Positions 25,150-38,842 of a stretch of DNA of 64,000 nucleotides are shown piece by piece. Both the position numbers and the translations under genes were made by a program. Source of the stretch: Apis mellifera (Eukaryota > Arthropoda > Insecta > Hymenoptera > Apidae). The stretch covers positions 3,071,001 through 3,135,000 of the forward strand of contig NC_037641.1 of NCBI RefSeq assembly GCF_003254395.2, given 5' to 3'. Every line of letters starts with the position of its first letter. Position 1 is the first letter of the stretch. The notes beneath the pieces were generated by a model, which did not search any database, had not been told where the DNA came from, and saw only the letters and a list, made by a program, of their open reading frames with translations.

Positions 25150-26300
25150 TATTATAAGCTCGGTTATCGTACATTATATAATATTATTACGCTTCTTTCA
25201 CAGTTTTAATTTTTTTCGAAAATTGGGGACAGAAATCCATCCATCGAAACCGGTGAAAATGGATCGTAAACGATGCGATATAATATTATTACGCGTTTTA
25301 TTCTTTCACAATTTTAATCGGACTTTCTTTCCACCTTTCGAAAGAAAATCGGGGAGGGGGGATGGAAAATTCATCCATCGACACCGATGAAATCGTAAAC
25401 GATGCGATATAATATTAATACACGTTTTATTCTTTCACAATTTTAATCGGACTTTCTTTCCACCTTTCGAAGGAAAATCGGAGGGAGAGATAGAAAATCC
25501 ATCCATCGACACCGGTGAAAATGGATATAATATTAATATATAAACGATGCGATATAATATTATTAGGCTTCTTTCACAATTTTAATCGGACTTTCTTTCC
25601 ACCTTTCGAAGAAAAATCGGAGGGGAGAGATGGAAAATCCATCCATCGACACCGCTGAAAATGGATATAATATTAATATATAAACGATGCGATATAATAT
25701 TATTACGCGTTTTTTTCACAATTTTAATCGGACTTTCTTTCCACCTTTCGAAGGAAAATCGGAGGGAGAGATAGAAAATCCATCCATCGACACCGGTGAA
25801 AATGGATATAATATTAATATATAAACGATGCGATATAATATTATTAGGCTTCTTTCACAATTTTAATCGGACTTTCTTTCCACCTTTCGAAGAAAAATCG
25901 GAGGGGAGAGATGGAAAATCCATCCATCGACACCGCTGAAAATGGATATAATATTAATATATAAACGATGCGATATAATATTATTACGCGTTTTTTTCAC
26001 AATTTTAATCGGACTTTCTTTTCACCTTTCGAAGGAAAATCGGGGAGGATCGATACAATATTATTACGCGTTTTATTCTTTCACAATTTTAATCCGACTT
26101 TCTTTCCACTTTTCGAAGAAAAATCGGAGGGAGAGATGGAAAATCCATCCATCGACACCGGTGAAATCGTAAACGATGCGATATAATATTACGCGTTTTA
26201 TTCTTTCACAGTTTTAATCGGACTTTCTTTCGAAGGAAAATCGGGGAGGGGAGAGATGGAAAATCCATCGACACCGGTGAAAATGGATCGTAAACGATGC
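25150..26300 (+). repeat. tandem minisatellite array with 281-bp higher-order dimer
   Basis: About eight copies of a 120-147 bp unit begin near 25268, 25395, 25542, 25682, 25823, 25963, 26172 and 26290, each marked by AAACGATGCG and usually ATATAATATT. Inside each unit are CACAATTTTAATCGGACTTT and CATCCATCGACACCG. The units at 25542 and 25823 are nearly identical to each other (type A: TTAGGCTTC, GAAGAAAAATCGG, ACCGCTGAA). The unit between them is type B (ACGCGTTTTTTTC, GAAGGAAAATCGG, ACCGGTGAA). So an A-B dimer of 281 bp was duplicated recently. The overlapping plus-strand frames at 25942-26186 are translations of this array and not genes. Confidence 0.9.
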
Positions 26301-29300
26301 GTCGCGACGGAGATCCGCAACGAGAGCAACGCGACGACAGCGGTGGACGGTAGTGATAAATCAGTCGAGCGGCCGAGAGCCGCGCGGTTAATTAATACTT
26401 CGGCAAAGAGCGGTCTGAACAGGCCGCGCGAACCTCGCGTCGACCATGAAAGAGTTAATTCTTCGACTCGCGGGCAAGAGATGATCTCGATCGTCCCCCG
26501 TCCGTTGCCGAGGGACCGTTGACCTTTTCTGCGGGTTCCTCGACTTTATTAAATCCGCAGCGAGGCGAGCAGTGCGTGGATCAAAATTCTCGATCGAGCG
26601 AAGGAACAGGGTTCGATAGTTTTCTCGGCGTGGAAACCGTTTCCGTTCATACATCATCTTTAATTCCATTCTGTATATATATATATATCCTTTTGCTTGA
26701 TGATTTTATCGAGCATTTTTTTTTTAGCTCAAGTTTCTTTGAGTTGAGATATCCTCAATTGGGAGAATTAAACGTGTACGCGTGAAGCGATAATTCCGAG
26801 TTTAGATACAAGTTTCCAGATATACGTAAAAAAAAAAAGAATTTCATTCATGAAATTCATTGTTGAAACGCGTCGACGTTTCTTTTGAATAAATAACGCT
26901 CCCTCACGCAAGATGTATACATTGATAACTTCACGCAGAAACATCATGTGATGGATTACGTATCGTAATTGTGCTTAACTTTGAATAATATTATCTTGCA
27001 CAGCGATAATATATAAATCCATCCGTAAAAGAAACGAAGAATCGTATCTGGAATATATGCAATTAAATCATCCTCCTCCAACGCTGCATACGATTTCTCC
27101 AAGAAAGAAAAAACTTCCAAAAGGAACCTCATAAACTCGTCTAAATCTCGAAAAAAAAGATTCGACTCGAGAGCCATACGGCCAGCCCTGTGCACGCTTG
27201 TTTACGGATCGATTAATTAATTTCATCCGATTACGCCCCCTATATATATATATATATTCACGTATGTATATATATATATCCACGGAGGATTAAACGGCGA
27301 TCGTCCACGTCGAACGCAAAAAAAAAAAAAGGAGGAAAACGAGCGAAACGTAACTTATTAAGACGCGGACAGGCGCGAAGACCGTGCCGCATCGGCGCAA
27401 TTCACACGGACTGCGGACGATTAAATTGTCAGCTACGCGCCTCTATAAATAACGCGACACGCAGCCACTCGAGTTGCTCACGCACGCGACATACCGGGCG
27501 CAGGAATCCTCGTTCCACCGCGATGAAAACCGTATTTCGCCCCGCGGTGATATCGCCACGGTGGAGCAAATAGGCTCCGCTTTTAAACGGCAAGTTTTAT
27601 CCGCGCGGCCCGCGCGGATAAAATCGCCCGTTTAAATCTCCCGCGAATTTGTCCCGGTTTAAAACGTGCCTCGTAAAGCTCGCGTTTTATTGGTCGGCGG
27701 GTTACGATCGAGGCACGGGGCCGCCATTTTGACTCGTGATAAATCGGAACAGCTGAGGACAACTGTTGAACAGTTTTCGCGGATTTCGGTCGATTTCGAT
27801 GCCGCTCGGATTTCTCGGAAAAATTCTTGGAATAAAAACGATTATCGCACGCCTTAAGTAATTCTTGTCTTGTTGAATCCTGAGAAAACGAGATGATAAG
27901 ATTGTTAGAAGAACATGTTTTTGGCAATTCTGGATATTTTGGAGGTTAAAAATACGTTTAATTTTTTTAACGATATCCTAATTCGAATGAAAAATCATAG
28001 CTGGTGGAAAGGGTACAGGGTTCTTTTGTTTTACATATATAAATAATTGTTAATAAATTAATCATCATTAATGTAAATCACGATTAAAATTTGTATCGAT
28101 AATCGTTAATTTTGTTCTTAATTATATTTAAAATAAAAATCAAAACGCGAACGGTTAATATATTCCCCAAATATTTTTCGCCTAATATTTACACAATAAT
28201 AAAAAGCATTATAACAAAAGAGATTAAACAGCGGCCGGAAAAACGATATAAAAATTGTCAAACATCCAAGCATCAACACGGGGATTCCACGAATTTATGA
28301 AATATTCTATGCCAGATTTACTAGCGAAAATATATATTTATATATATATGTATACATACACACACATTTATATATATACATACAGTAGCGTGTCCGCGTA
28401 TTAATATTAAATTCATTTTATTTTATGGACATTTTACAACAAAAATTAATCGGGTATCCATCGCGCGTTAACTACACGAAAATAATTGAAAATTGTAAAA
28501 CACGTCAACGAGATTATTTTAAAACGAGAACGTTTTACACGTATACATATATATATTTTCTTTTTTGACAAATTTTCACGCGTAAAGCGGAGGAAAGGAA
28601 CAATTTTTCTCGCCCTATCCACGGCTCGATGTGTTCCTCGCTCTTTCCAAACGCATATCCTGTGCACATGTGCGCCACACTCCTCGCGCCAAAGTTTATT
28701 GCCAACCCGTCCCCTCCTTCCCACTCCCCTCTCCCCGGTTCCCGCCATATCCTTTCCATCACGATCACCGATGCCTCCACCTCCACCACCGCTCGTCCTA
28801 CACCGCGCGTTCCATCGGCCTTCCACACGATCCGTCGCACACCGCCGTCTCTCCAACACTTCGTGCCCGTGTTTCTCTCGCTCCTTTTAACCACGCCACT
28901 CCTCCTTCCTCTCCTTCCGCGGCTTTGTTTACCTCGCAGTCTTGTTGGAATAATACTTGCGCTCGGTAATTATAGATAGACCGGCGCTACGTGGCCCCTC
29001 TCTCTCTCTCTCTCTCCCGCCTAAGGAAGCCGGCCGGCCTCCGTACGGATGGATACACACGGATTGTAATCGGAGACGTGAGCATCCATTTTCGACGGAT
29101 CGACTTTCTTTTTAATTCTCTTCTCAGTTCGAACGACTGCCATTTTTATCCTATCGCGCGAGAACAAAAGGACGGATCTTGTGCTTGATCGTGAACGAAG
29201 ACAAATTTTTATCAATATCGACGATGGATGATAGAAGATACGATAAATATATATAATATATATATTTTAGATGAGAAAGATTCATGGATAGTGGAGAATT

Positions 29301-30327
29301 TTCGAACGATAATCACGAGAGAGAGAGAGAGAGTGGACGCGCGAGGATAAAAATTTTCAAAGGATGCGTTGCGATACCGGTTGAACCGGAAGTGATTGCG
29401 GCAGGCGTGCACAAGGGCGGGGTGAAACACACGGGTTCTTAAACATATATCCACGGATAACCCGCGAGTTCTGCATCAACGAACCCCGGCGAAGGGATGG
29501 GCGCGATTCGAGCGCAGAGAGTAGGCAAAAAGCGGAAGCCGCGAAGAGATTATTATGGATTCGCATGTTCTGAGTGCCCTCGATTTCGAGCCGAGTGTTC
29601 TCGCGAGCATTGTCTGCGCGCCGGGGGATCATTTTCGTTTGATGGAAAAAACGGGAAAAACGTATGGGTCGACGAGCCTCGACTCTCTCTCTATTACAAA
29701 CGATAAATCTATCCGTTCCCTCGCTTTCTCCTCCTCCCTTCCCCTCTTTTTTTTTTCGCTTTTTTTCCTTTTTTTTTTTTTCCTCCCCTATGTACCTCTG
29801 CAATTTCGTGACGAGAGGGGCTGCAATGATCATCGCCGACCGGTGTTCGGTAACGAGGCGCGGTGGGTGGATGATGTAGACCTCGTTTGTATCCAACGAT
29901 GACTCGAAGGGTAAAGAGGACGAATGTGCCTCGAAAAAGGGGGGGCCAAGTTTCCAAAGTTTTTTTAGAGAATAAAAATTTCGATCGATACTTAATCTTC
30001 CTTTTAAATGTAAAATTTTAATACACGTTTGTCCAAACTTCGTATCGTAAAATCTCTGATACAATTACAGTCAGTAATAAATAAATACAGAGTATTTTAT
30101 TAGATCTCGAATCATTTACGTTCACAAATTCATTCGAATATTCAAAAATTGATTTTTCATCCTTCTTAGTATACTAAACACAATATTTATTTAATCGTTT
30201 CTTATTATCTCTACTTTTCCACGAAACTTATAAACTCTATTTCAAAATTTTATTCATTATTCGAATTCCTATTGAAAAAAATTGAAGATGAAGGCACAGG
30301 AAGGGATAGAAAAATTCGAGGACAGGT

Positions 30328-30365
<38 letters not shown>

Positions 30366-32494
30366 TATGGAGAGGGAAATATGGCTCGATGGTAAAGTGT
30401 CCGGTCGAGTTTTGGGCACCGAATCGGGGCCGGATTCCATGGTTAAAAAGGACACGGGAGCGAAAGAGCGTGCCGTTAATGCCATTATAGGGCACAAGCT
30501 TGTGTGTACAGCTTGTTGTCGGCTGGTAAATTACTATAATTGTGAAGTTCCGGCGATTTTTAGATTAGCTCTGGTCCATCAACGGTATATGCCTACCTAC
30601 CGACCTGCCGACACTGTGCGCCACCATGGACCGTTCTCAAATTCACGAGCAAAGGAGACGAAATATATATATATTTTTTTTTTTAGACTCCCGCAATACC
30701 GAGAATTCCTGTACTCTACAACTCTTTGGAAGGAAAAAGAAAGAAATATTTATAAACCGTTTCTTTTTTTTTTTTGAAAATATTTTATTCACCATTCGTG
30801 AATAATTAAGATCGCAAAATGATCGATAATTTCGCAAGTTTTACGATATATTTTCCTTCCTCTATACAAACTTAACTTTAAATTATTTGCCAACAGATAT
30901 ATCTGTTTGAAAATTTTTTCTAGCATTTGTGAGGATAAATATTTTATTTAAAGAAAAATTAAATAAAAAGTAACTTCGAATTTAAAAGAAAATAAAGATT
31001 CAACGTTAAATTCAAAATTTCCATTCTCTCCGAGCGACAATCGATCGGGGCAGGAAGAGATTGAAAGGAAAAAGAACTTTCGCCCAAATTAATAAAAGGT
31101 TTACCAAGAAAAATATCCAACCGCGTTTATGACGCGAGCAAACAAACAAACGTGGACAATGCGATCCTCGTATTCCCGGGGAATGCGAGGAACGAAAAAG
31201 GAGGAAACTTTCCTCGGGGAGAAATTAATTCCACGAGCGAATGCGTGCCAAGAATACGATTTCCATTCGAACAGAATTCTCCTCAAGATTTATCAAGTGC
31301 TTCCGTCTTTCGGGAAACGAAATCTACACGCGATAGAGAGAGAGAGAGAGAGAGGGAAGAGGAGGAGGAAAAAAAAGAAAGAAAAAAAGAGATCCAAGGA
31401 TTACAGCACCCCCTTTCTCCAGCCTCTAAACGACGCCAAAAAGGACGCCGTGCAGGATTCCTGCGGAGACCGGAGGCCAGGCCCTATTTGGCCTGTGTCA
31501 ATAGAAATCCGTACTTGTGCCTCTCGTCCACGTCGACGTCTGTGACCCCTCGACACGGGGGGCCCCGTCGTGGAAATCGAACGAAGGGAAAAAGGGAGGG
31601 TTGGGGGGGGGGGGGTTAGGGGCAAGAATTTTCGTCCACCGACACCCTTTGTGCAACAAGTGCTTGGGTCCTGGCCGCAGATGCTGCTGCCTGTTTGCAT
31701 CCACCAATTTTCTTCGAGGATTGTACGGTGAAAACCTATGACATCGCTTTTTAGTCACGGATGAAGGCTTCGTTTACGGGAGAGAAACGCGTGTTGAATG
31801 TTTATGCGCAAGTAGGTGCCGTTTAGTCGAGGGCCAAAAGTTTCGTTTCTATTTACGAATTTTCTTTTTCTTTTTTTTCTTTTTTTGGTCTCGAGAGATT
31901 GAATCTATTTTAAGAGACAAATAATTCTTTCTCCTTTATTTATTGAAATTTTCAGAACAGTAATTTTGTTTATCTATTTTATCGTTAAATAATTCAAATT
32001 AATTGTAAAGAAATGTTATATTCTAATCTTAGAAATGAATCGAAGATCGAATTAATAATAAATAGATATAATAATAGCAAAATTCTGATATTTGCCGAAC
32101 ACTTGTTAATTATTTTTACATTTCACAATTTTTTTTACCAAAAGATTAATATATCCTGCCAACACCTGTCAGTGATTTACGGCGATCAATTTTAATCATG
32201 CCTCGAATAACACGGCACTGTGCTCGAAATTTCAGAATCTGGAATAATTCTTTCCAACTTTCCAACAGAATACAACGATCGAAAAACAAAAAAAAAGAAA
32301 ATTTACACGAAATTCTTCAAGTCACGAATTTCATGTAATAATTATTCAAGCTGCATATAAAATGTTTGGCAAATCCAAAAAAGACCAAAAAAAAAAAAGA
32401 AAAAACGGTAAAAGTTCCAGTGAAAGTTCCAGAAGCACAATCTCTCACGCGTACACGTACACAATTGCGTATCACGCAAAAGGCCAAGAGTTTC

Positions 32495-32525
<31 letters not shown>

Positions 32526-35249
32526 AGAATTTTTGCCAGGATATCTGGAGGATCAGGAGATGGAAGATGGCTCCGAGAAATTTAAGAGTCAGGTTTCTAG
32601 CCGAGTCTGGAAAGGACCAAGGTTTCGGGTAAAACGCCGAAATGGCAAATGCGTGGCGGCCTGGTTGGTGTAACCTGGTGGTGACCCTCGACGCGGGAGG
32701 TCTGTGTACAAAGAATTAGACCTTTAAGAGGCGAAAAGACTCTGAAAGGAAAGGGGAGTGGAGTGGTTGAAACAGGCACCGGGGCAAATTTCGTCTCGAA
32801 ACATTCCACTTCTGCGCAACAAGTGTATCACGGCCACAGGCCACACTCTTGTTCTTTCCCGAATTATGAATTTTTACCCCCCCTCCTCGACAACATTTGA
32901 ACGACACTTCTCTTCTCCCTTTCTCTTTCTCTCTCACATAGCCAGAGCCAGAACACTTCTCTCTTTCTCTCTCGCATAGAGAAGATAGCCAGAGCCAGGG
33001 ATGAGGCGATGGCAACCGACGATTACGAATATCGAGGAACAGCTCGTGACCGTTGTAGAATTTCCGCGGGGATAGGCCGTGATTTTCATTAGAGAAAGCT
33101 GATTATTTATCACCGAGGCGAGGACGGAATCTCATTATCGTGCACCGCGTATATTTGCATAATATAAAGGCGGGCGATAGAGAGAAACTAGTTCTTCCCG
33201 GTCGCGATGGCGTCTCGGGATGAGAGACGGCGATTTCCCCCCCCCCCCCCTTCTCTCTCTCTCTCTCTCTCTGTCCCTCTCTCGGAAAAGCGCACGTGCG
33301 CCGAGATACGTTGGATCATCCAGAGAGACAACGAAACGGGTTTTCGCCGTGTAAAAGATCAAGCAAGTAGGCGCACCCTCGTAATGGGACCCGGAGATTC
33401 CTGACAGGCCTCGAGGCAAGACCCACTGTCACGTATACGGGGCCTGCGACGTGCCAGGCTGGTTAGAATCCGAGAGCGAGCGCGAGGCCACCGAGGAAAC
33501 GGACCGATCGAGCCGATCGGAAACCTGCTCTACGCCGATTATTTTGTTTAGATCGGAATTTCTTTTTTTCTTTCTTTTTCTTTTTTTCGAGGCCAAACCC
33601 TCGATACGTTTTTCACGTGGGCCGGTTTGATAGCCCGCGGAAGATAACCGCGAGAGAAATGTAGATTTTTGTGTAAAATGTTCTTCGTTTTACGTGGGTC
33701 GTTTTTGATAAGTCTTGAGAAGATATAACTGGAATCTAGGAAATTTTTTTACATCGATAATAATCCACGATGGATAAAAGATAGCTAGGATCTGCAACAA
33801 ATAATTTTCCTTTCTTTTCTTCTTTTCGACGGATAATTATACGGTTAATTCGTGATTAAACCGACCGATTCTTTATTTTACACGAGCCATTAGAAGTGGA
33901 AGTAGAATTAGGGTGCAATTATTCTCGTTCCAAACGAAACGAACTACCTCCGTCGAGGTAGTAGATACCTGAAAAAGATAGTTTCGAACCTCGATCCTTC
34001 TTTTTACCATTCCTTCCTATTTTCCTCGAGACAAACAAATAATCCTGTGTACGTAAGCATCTCCACCAACTACGAGCGAAAATTTTCAAAAACCGTCCTG
34101 TCATCGGTTCCTACGAGAGGGAGCCGCGTACGAAAACTCGGCGGCCTGGCTTGACCGGAGGTCAATGTGGAGGCCCAGGCAGAAGAAGAAGAAGAAGAAG
34201 AAGAAGAAGAAAAGGAGGAGAAGGAGGGCCTTGTTGCAATCTACCAAGACGAAGAAGAGGCTACACTTTGAAGGAAAAGAAGACTTCGCAGAGTAAGAGA
34301 GAGAGAAAAAGAGAGAGAGGAGGAACGAGCAGGAACAAGAGAGACGAAAATAACGTCTCGTTGAAGAGAAGAGAAGAGGGCAGAGGCCTCGAGGCAACAG
34401 ACCTACTGCCGGGGGCCTTGCCAGCCTCGCATAGGTGGTTTTGACTCGGCACGGTCCCCGGCATGGCAAGACCCGTGTGCAAAGGAAAGCAACAAAAGAA
34501 AGAGAAGACGAGCACACCGCGGGACGAACGGAGAGAAGCAGAAGGAAAAGAACGAGGAGGAAGGAGCCTGGGTCTGCCTGTTTGACCGCCGTCTGCCTGC
34601 CTTTCCCTCTCTCTCCCTCTCCCTCTCTTCTTTCTCCTGCCGTTTCTTCCTCCCTCTCGGTCCAACACACGGACACCTCTCTGTCCCTCTGACCGGCTCG
34701 TCTCGTCTCGTAACAAGAGACGGCGCGGACAATGGGTGCCGTGCCAGCGCCTTCGGCCAAGGCTGCTTTGCCCGCGCGCGCTCCTTCGAAACACCATTTA
34801 CGATTGCCGAATTCTCGCCGGCCGAGAGCCTCCTATTCTGCATATACGATTTTGTTTTTTTTTCTTTTCTCTTTTTTTTTTTTTTCCACCGTCGTTTCGC
34901 GTAGACCCGGTCGATGGGGGAAGGGAGGGAGACGGCCGATTCTTCTTCCCGTGGCGGCGCGGGAAATTGGGAAGGAAAGGGGAGGGGACGTGGAGGAGGA
35001 GGAGGAGGAGGAGTCTGGTGACAGTTTTTTTTTTCTTTTACGTAGAAATTTATGTATCCCATGTTGTGCAGATATTAAAAAGAGCGTTTAGGATTTGTGT
35101 ACGTACAGGTATATCTGGAAGGATATACAAAGTGATAATTTTTTTTTTTTTTGATTCGAAACGAGTGTGGTACGAATTTATTTTCGACGTAAGTTTCGGG
35201 ATTCTAAAGTAATCTTTATTTATAATTGAACGAATATTGTCTGAAAGAG
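26301..35249 (-). other. pan intron 2, first third, noncoding
   Basis: This is intronic DNA with no supported exon. GC-rich patches at 26300-26640, 27340-27730, 28600-28960 and 34100-34990 alternate with AT-rich DNA such as 27900-28400, 30780-31010 and 31860-32340. Microsatellites include (TA)n at 30331-30358 and 32499-32525, (GAA)n at 34181-34211, a T-rich tract at 29739-29782 and a G tract near 31603-31613. A short duplication of CATAGCCAGAGCCAG-type sequence sits at 32900-33000. Long minus-strand frames at 29357-30064 and 34101-35062 are Lys/Glu-, Ser/Leu- or Arg-rich shadows of these tracts. Confidence 0.6.
30331..30358 (+). repeat. (TA)n microsatellite
   Basis: About 14 uninterrupted TA units. 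Confidence 0.95.
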
Positions 35250-35299
35250 AATGAAAAGAAATATGCTCGAATATTCGTATAAACAATCTTCAACATATC

Positions 35300-35560
35300 C
35301 TCTAATGAGATACTCGCCCATAAAAATTGAGCGGCGCGAATCCAAGGTACGTTTTTTAAGCATCTTTCACACAGCATCCCAAGCGTCCATAACAACTGAT
35401 ACATCGATCGTACAAAGAATATTAAAACTTAGGAGAATCTTAGAAAGACAGATGGGCAACAATTTAATCATATTTTGCTACAACCAATCTTCTAATCAAC
35501 TATCTTTGTATCTTGGATCAAGCCAAACGATTCCACCTAAAATTCAATCGACATCCATCA
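35300..35560 (-). pseudogene. possible decayed pogo/Tigger-like (Tc1-mariner) transposase fragment
   Basis: On the minus strand a degenerate reading runs from about 35555 down. One frame gives VWLDPRYKDS before a stop. After further stops it gives LSKILLSFNILCTIDVSV and then VMDAWDAV. A neighbouring frame continues with RCLKNVPWIRAAQFLW. The order leucine-rich block, then AWxxV, then a LKN motif resembles the end of pogo/Tigger-type DDE transposases, where an AWxxV...TIxNC pattern occurs. LDPRYKD alone would fit hAT transposases, so the family is uncertain. At least two stops and one frameshift are needed, so any element is dead. No terminal repeats were seen. This could be a chance resemblance. 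Confidence 0.3.
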
Positions 35561-37709
35561 TATATATATAAGACGATATTGGATCGTCGTGTGTGAAGTA
35601 GGCTTTACTACCTACTCTCGTTTCGACGAGTTTACGATTTCTCTCGCGTATACCGACGAGCAGAGATCAAGATAGAAGGAGAATACGAGAGGAGCGCGGT
35701 AATAACACGAGAAAGCGTGCTCCCTCTAGCGTCTACGGTGGAGGGTTTTACGATGGTAATGGGGCGAGATAAAGCCGAGATAACCGGGGGAGGAACGTTT
35801 CTTGAGAGGAAAGCGTGAGGGAGGAGCGTGTCTATGATAACGGTTCAAAAGAAAAAAAAAAAAAGGAAAGTTGGTCGGTTATTAACACCGAGTCGACGAG
35901 TTTTTTAATCCCGATCGATGACCACCATCTACAAGATGGATTAATTATCATTTTCTACAATATTCATTATTTTAACGGATATATATAATTTTCTTTCCTT
36001 CTCGTCTCATCGAGTGCAATCGCGATTTCCTTCGTTCGAATTCACGAATTCGGTAATTCGATTCCTCTTCTCGTGTAAGAATAAGAAGAAGGGGAGAACA
36101 CAAGGGAACAGGGTCGATCGAAATAGAAAAGGTTTCGAGTGTCGATACGCCGATTAAGCGACACTCGCGACCCCATTGTTCGAGATCCGTCACCCATTGA
36201 GACCGAATGACGACGCCCGACAATCCTGAAAATCTTCGGTTCAAAACGCCTCTCTTGTCGCTCGCTCGCCCCCCTCTCCGTGCGATGGAAGGGGGAGGAA
36301 AGAGAAGGGAGGGGGTCCATTGCGATTCGTGCCACAATAAGCGCTTTCTTCACGAGCTATCGCGGCGGGTAGTCGGGTTCCCGAACGAAAATCCGAACGT
36401 GGAGTTTTGACAGGGAAGGGGAGGGAAGCGAGGAGGGGGATTTGGACGGAAAGAAACGATCGAGGCGAGCGAAGATTTGTTTCCACGAGGGGGTTTTCGA
36501 TCGGCCTGTTTGTCGCCAAACCGAATCGAGCGACCTTCTCTCCGTGGGCGTACCTCCGTGGCGGAGCAAAGGAAAGAAAGAAGAAGAAGAAGAAGAGGAG
36601 GAGGAGGAAGAAAAAGAAAACAACGGCAGGAGAGAAGAAAAATAAGAGGACGAGGGAAGTGGTGGTCCGACCGACGACCACGTCTTCTGTTTAGTCGAAC
36701 GATTTTTAGTCGACGCGGAGACGGAGACGGTAATTTCCAGAAAAAAAAGAAAGAAAGAAAGAAAGAAATAAGGCAACGAGAAGGAATTCAACGACGAGGA
36801 GGAGTCGCGATATTTTCGGTCCGACGACCTTCCATCCGGGAAGGAGCGCGCCGCGATCCTGCCAACATCCGCTGCTCCGCAGAATCGAATTCTCGAACGC
36901 GTGCCCGTTCCACACGAATTTACGAGCCGGCCCCCCATAACCTCGTAAGGTGACCATAAGGCGAGAAATTCAAATAAGAAAACGGGGCGCGGCAAGGTTG
37001 GCTCGTCGATTACCAAGCTTGGAACCTACGCAAACTCTTAGCTAGACTTATCTAACGTAACGAAACACGGATTTTGAAAGGATTCGGAAGTGGAACTGCT
37101 ACGAAGAAGAAGAGGAGGAGCAACGCAAATACACCTGCTGGAGATCGTCGCCCTCCATAAATATCCCTAAACTAGGGAGAAACTAGGAGGAGAAGAAAGG
37201 GCGCGTCACCTTCGAAACGCAACCACCGCGGGCGGAGAGAAGCCAGAACCGCTGTAATAGCCACTGTAATCGTGTGCGCCAACGATCCTTCTCTCTCTCA
37301 CTCTCTCGTACACGCACGCACACACTCCAATTTCCTCCCTCTGCCCGGCTTCTTTAAAATCAATTCTCCCGCGCTCGAAACGGGCCGTGCGCATGTGTGT
37401 ATATAATACGTGACACGTCGAAAAGGCTCTCTCTGGTACCGGGCACGCAGAGCGGTAATTTATGCGAAACCGGGGCCCCCTCTCTCTCTCCTTCCCTCCC
37501 TCTTACTCTCTCTCTCTCTCTCTCTCTCGTCGAAACGAGAGTGCGAGGAGAGGAGCGCGAGCTCTCGAAGGAGAGGAGGACTCGGCAACGCCGCAAAAGC
37601 GTACGAGTAGCCGACGGTGCCGAGGTTGGGGCCTACGGCCCTGCCTGTTCTTGGCCTCGGGCTGCCTGAGAAGGAGGGGGCCCCACTGGGTCCGAGTGTC
37701 CACGGAGAG

Positions 37710-37766
37710 AAGGAGGAGGAGGAGGAGGAGGAGGAGGAGGAGGAGGAGGAGGAGGAGGAGGAGGAG
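37710..37766 (+). repeat. (GAG)n trinucleotide repeat
   Basis: About 19 uninterrupted GGA/GAG units. Frames across it read as polyglutamate, poly-arginine/glycine or, on the other strand, polyserine/leucine, which explains the apparent long proteins here. Confidence 0.95.
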
Positions 37767-38817
37767 AAGAAGGCAAGGAGACACACGAGCACCCACTCCT
37801 ACTACCATCCTACGCTATATGTATATATGTATCCTTGCCCTCGTCTCTCCACTCCTTCCTTCCTTCCTTCCATCCTCTTCTCGTTCCTCTCCTCCCCCGT
37901 TTTCCGCGATTTCTTTCCCTTCCCTCCGCTCGAGTCGTGTGCGATGCCATATATCGATGCGTTCGGAAGGGAGGAGGAGGGGAGGACACGACGAGGAGAC
38001 ACGACCATCGACGAAAAGGTGGCGGCGGAGAACAGTGACACCGGGACACCTCGGCGGAGCATCTCGGTCGTCAGCATCGTAAGGTGCAAGGATAACAAGA
38101 CGATAAAGTCCCAAATTAGGGGCCTGCTGCTGGGGCTCGCTCTCTTCTATACGGCCGCCGCGGAGCCACCTCCTCACCCTCCCCCCGCCAACTAAACGCG
38201 GGCCCACGTCGTCCCCTCCCCTGGAGAGGGAACGGGGCGTATTAGAATTTAACCAGTTTCCAGAGAGGAGCAGGATGTTCCGTTAACCGATGCACGCGAA
38301 TATAAACCGATCCCTCGAGCGGAATTTTCGCTTGGAATCCCGATCACTCGCCACTATCGAGATGGTGGCGAGTTTCGTAAGCCGAGGGTGTTGGGAAGAT
38401 AATTGTAATCGGGCCTCGCTCTTCTTCGCGAAGAGATTTTCGTCCCCGTCGAATTTATCGAATGTTTCGTTCGTCGTTGAAATTTCTCCCCCGATTAATT
38501 TAACTTGGATGATTAATTGGACATAAAAAAAATATTTTGCGAAAATGCGGACGGATAATGCGGGACGGTGTGGATTTATTATTGGATTTATTTATTTTCG
38601 GACGAAATATCGTAACGAATGCTACGTCGATACGAAGTTATATCGTAAATAAAATATCGCGCAGAAATGGTACCTAATTTTAAATTGGGCGCGAAGTGTG
38701 TATTTTAACAGAGTTTTGACAGCTTTTGGATTGAAAAAATTAGGGATGATAGGCAAAAAAAAAAAGAATTCTATCGATGGAACAGTACAAACGCAACAAT
38801 TTTTTCAATACAAAAAA

Positions 38818-38842
38818 ATATGTTTCTAACAAAGAAACATAT
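38818..38842. repeat. perfect short inverted repeat (hairpin)
   Basis: ATATGTTTC, a 7-base spacer TAACAAA, then GAAACATAT: a perfect 9-bp stem. A second inverted pair, TCAAAGTGG at about 38843-38851 and CCACTTTGA at about 38922-38930, flanks a further 70 bp. This could be a remnant of a small nonautonomous element. No target-site duplication was identified. Confidence 0.5.

Noticed and set aside
25942..26186. Two overlapping plus-strand frames with internally repeated peptide
   Set aside because: They are the tandem minisatellite read in two frames, not a repeat protein gene.
29357..30064. Minus-strand 235-codon frame, the longest in the window
   Set aside because: It contains a Lys/Glu/Gly run translated from a poly(T)-rich tract, and the rest resembles no family I know. 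Overlapping frames of similar quality occur on the other strand.
34101..35062. Several overlapping 178-219 codon frames on the minus strand
   Set aside because: All are translations of GAA, GGA and T-rich tracts in different frames and show poly-Phe, poly-Arg or Ser/Leu runs.
37462..38207. Overlapping frames of about 100-206 codons on both strands
   Set aside because: The (GAG)19 repeat and CT tracts keep several frames open at once, giving polyglutamate, polyserine and polyarginine. No domain is present.
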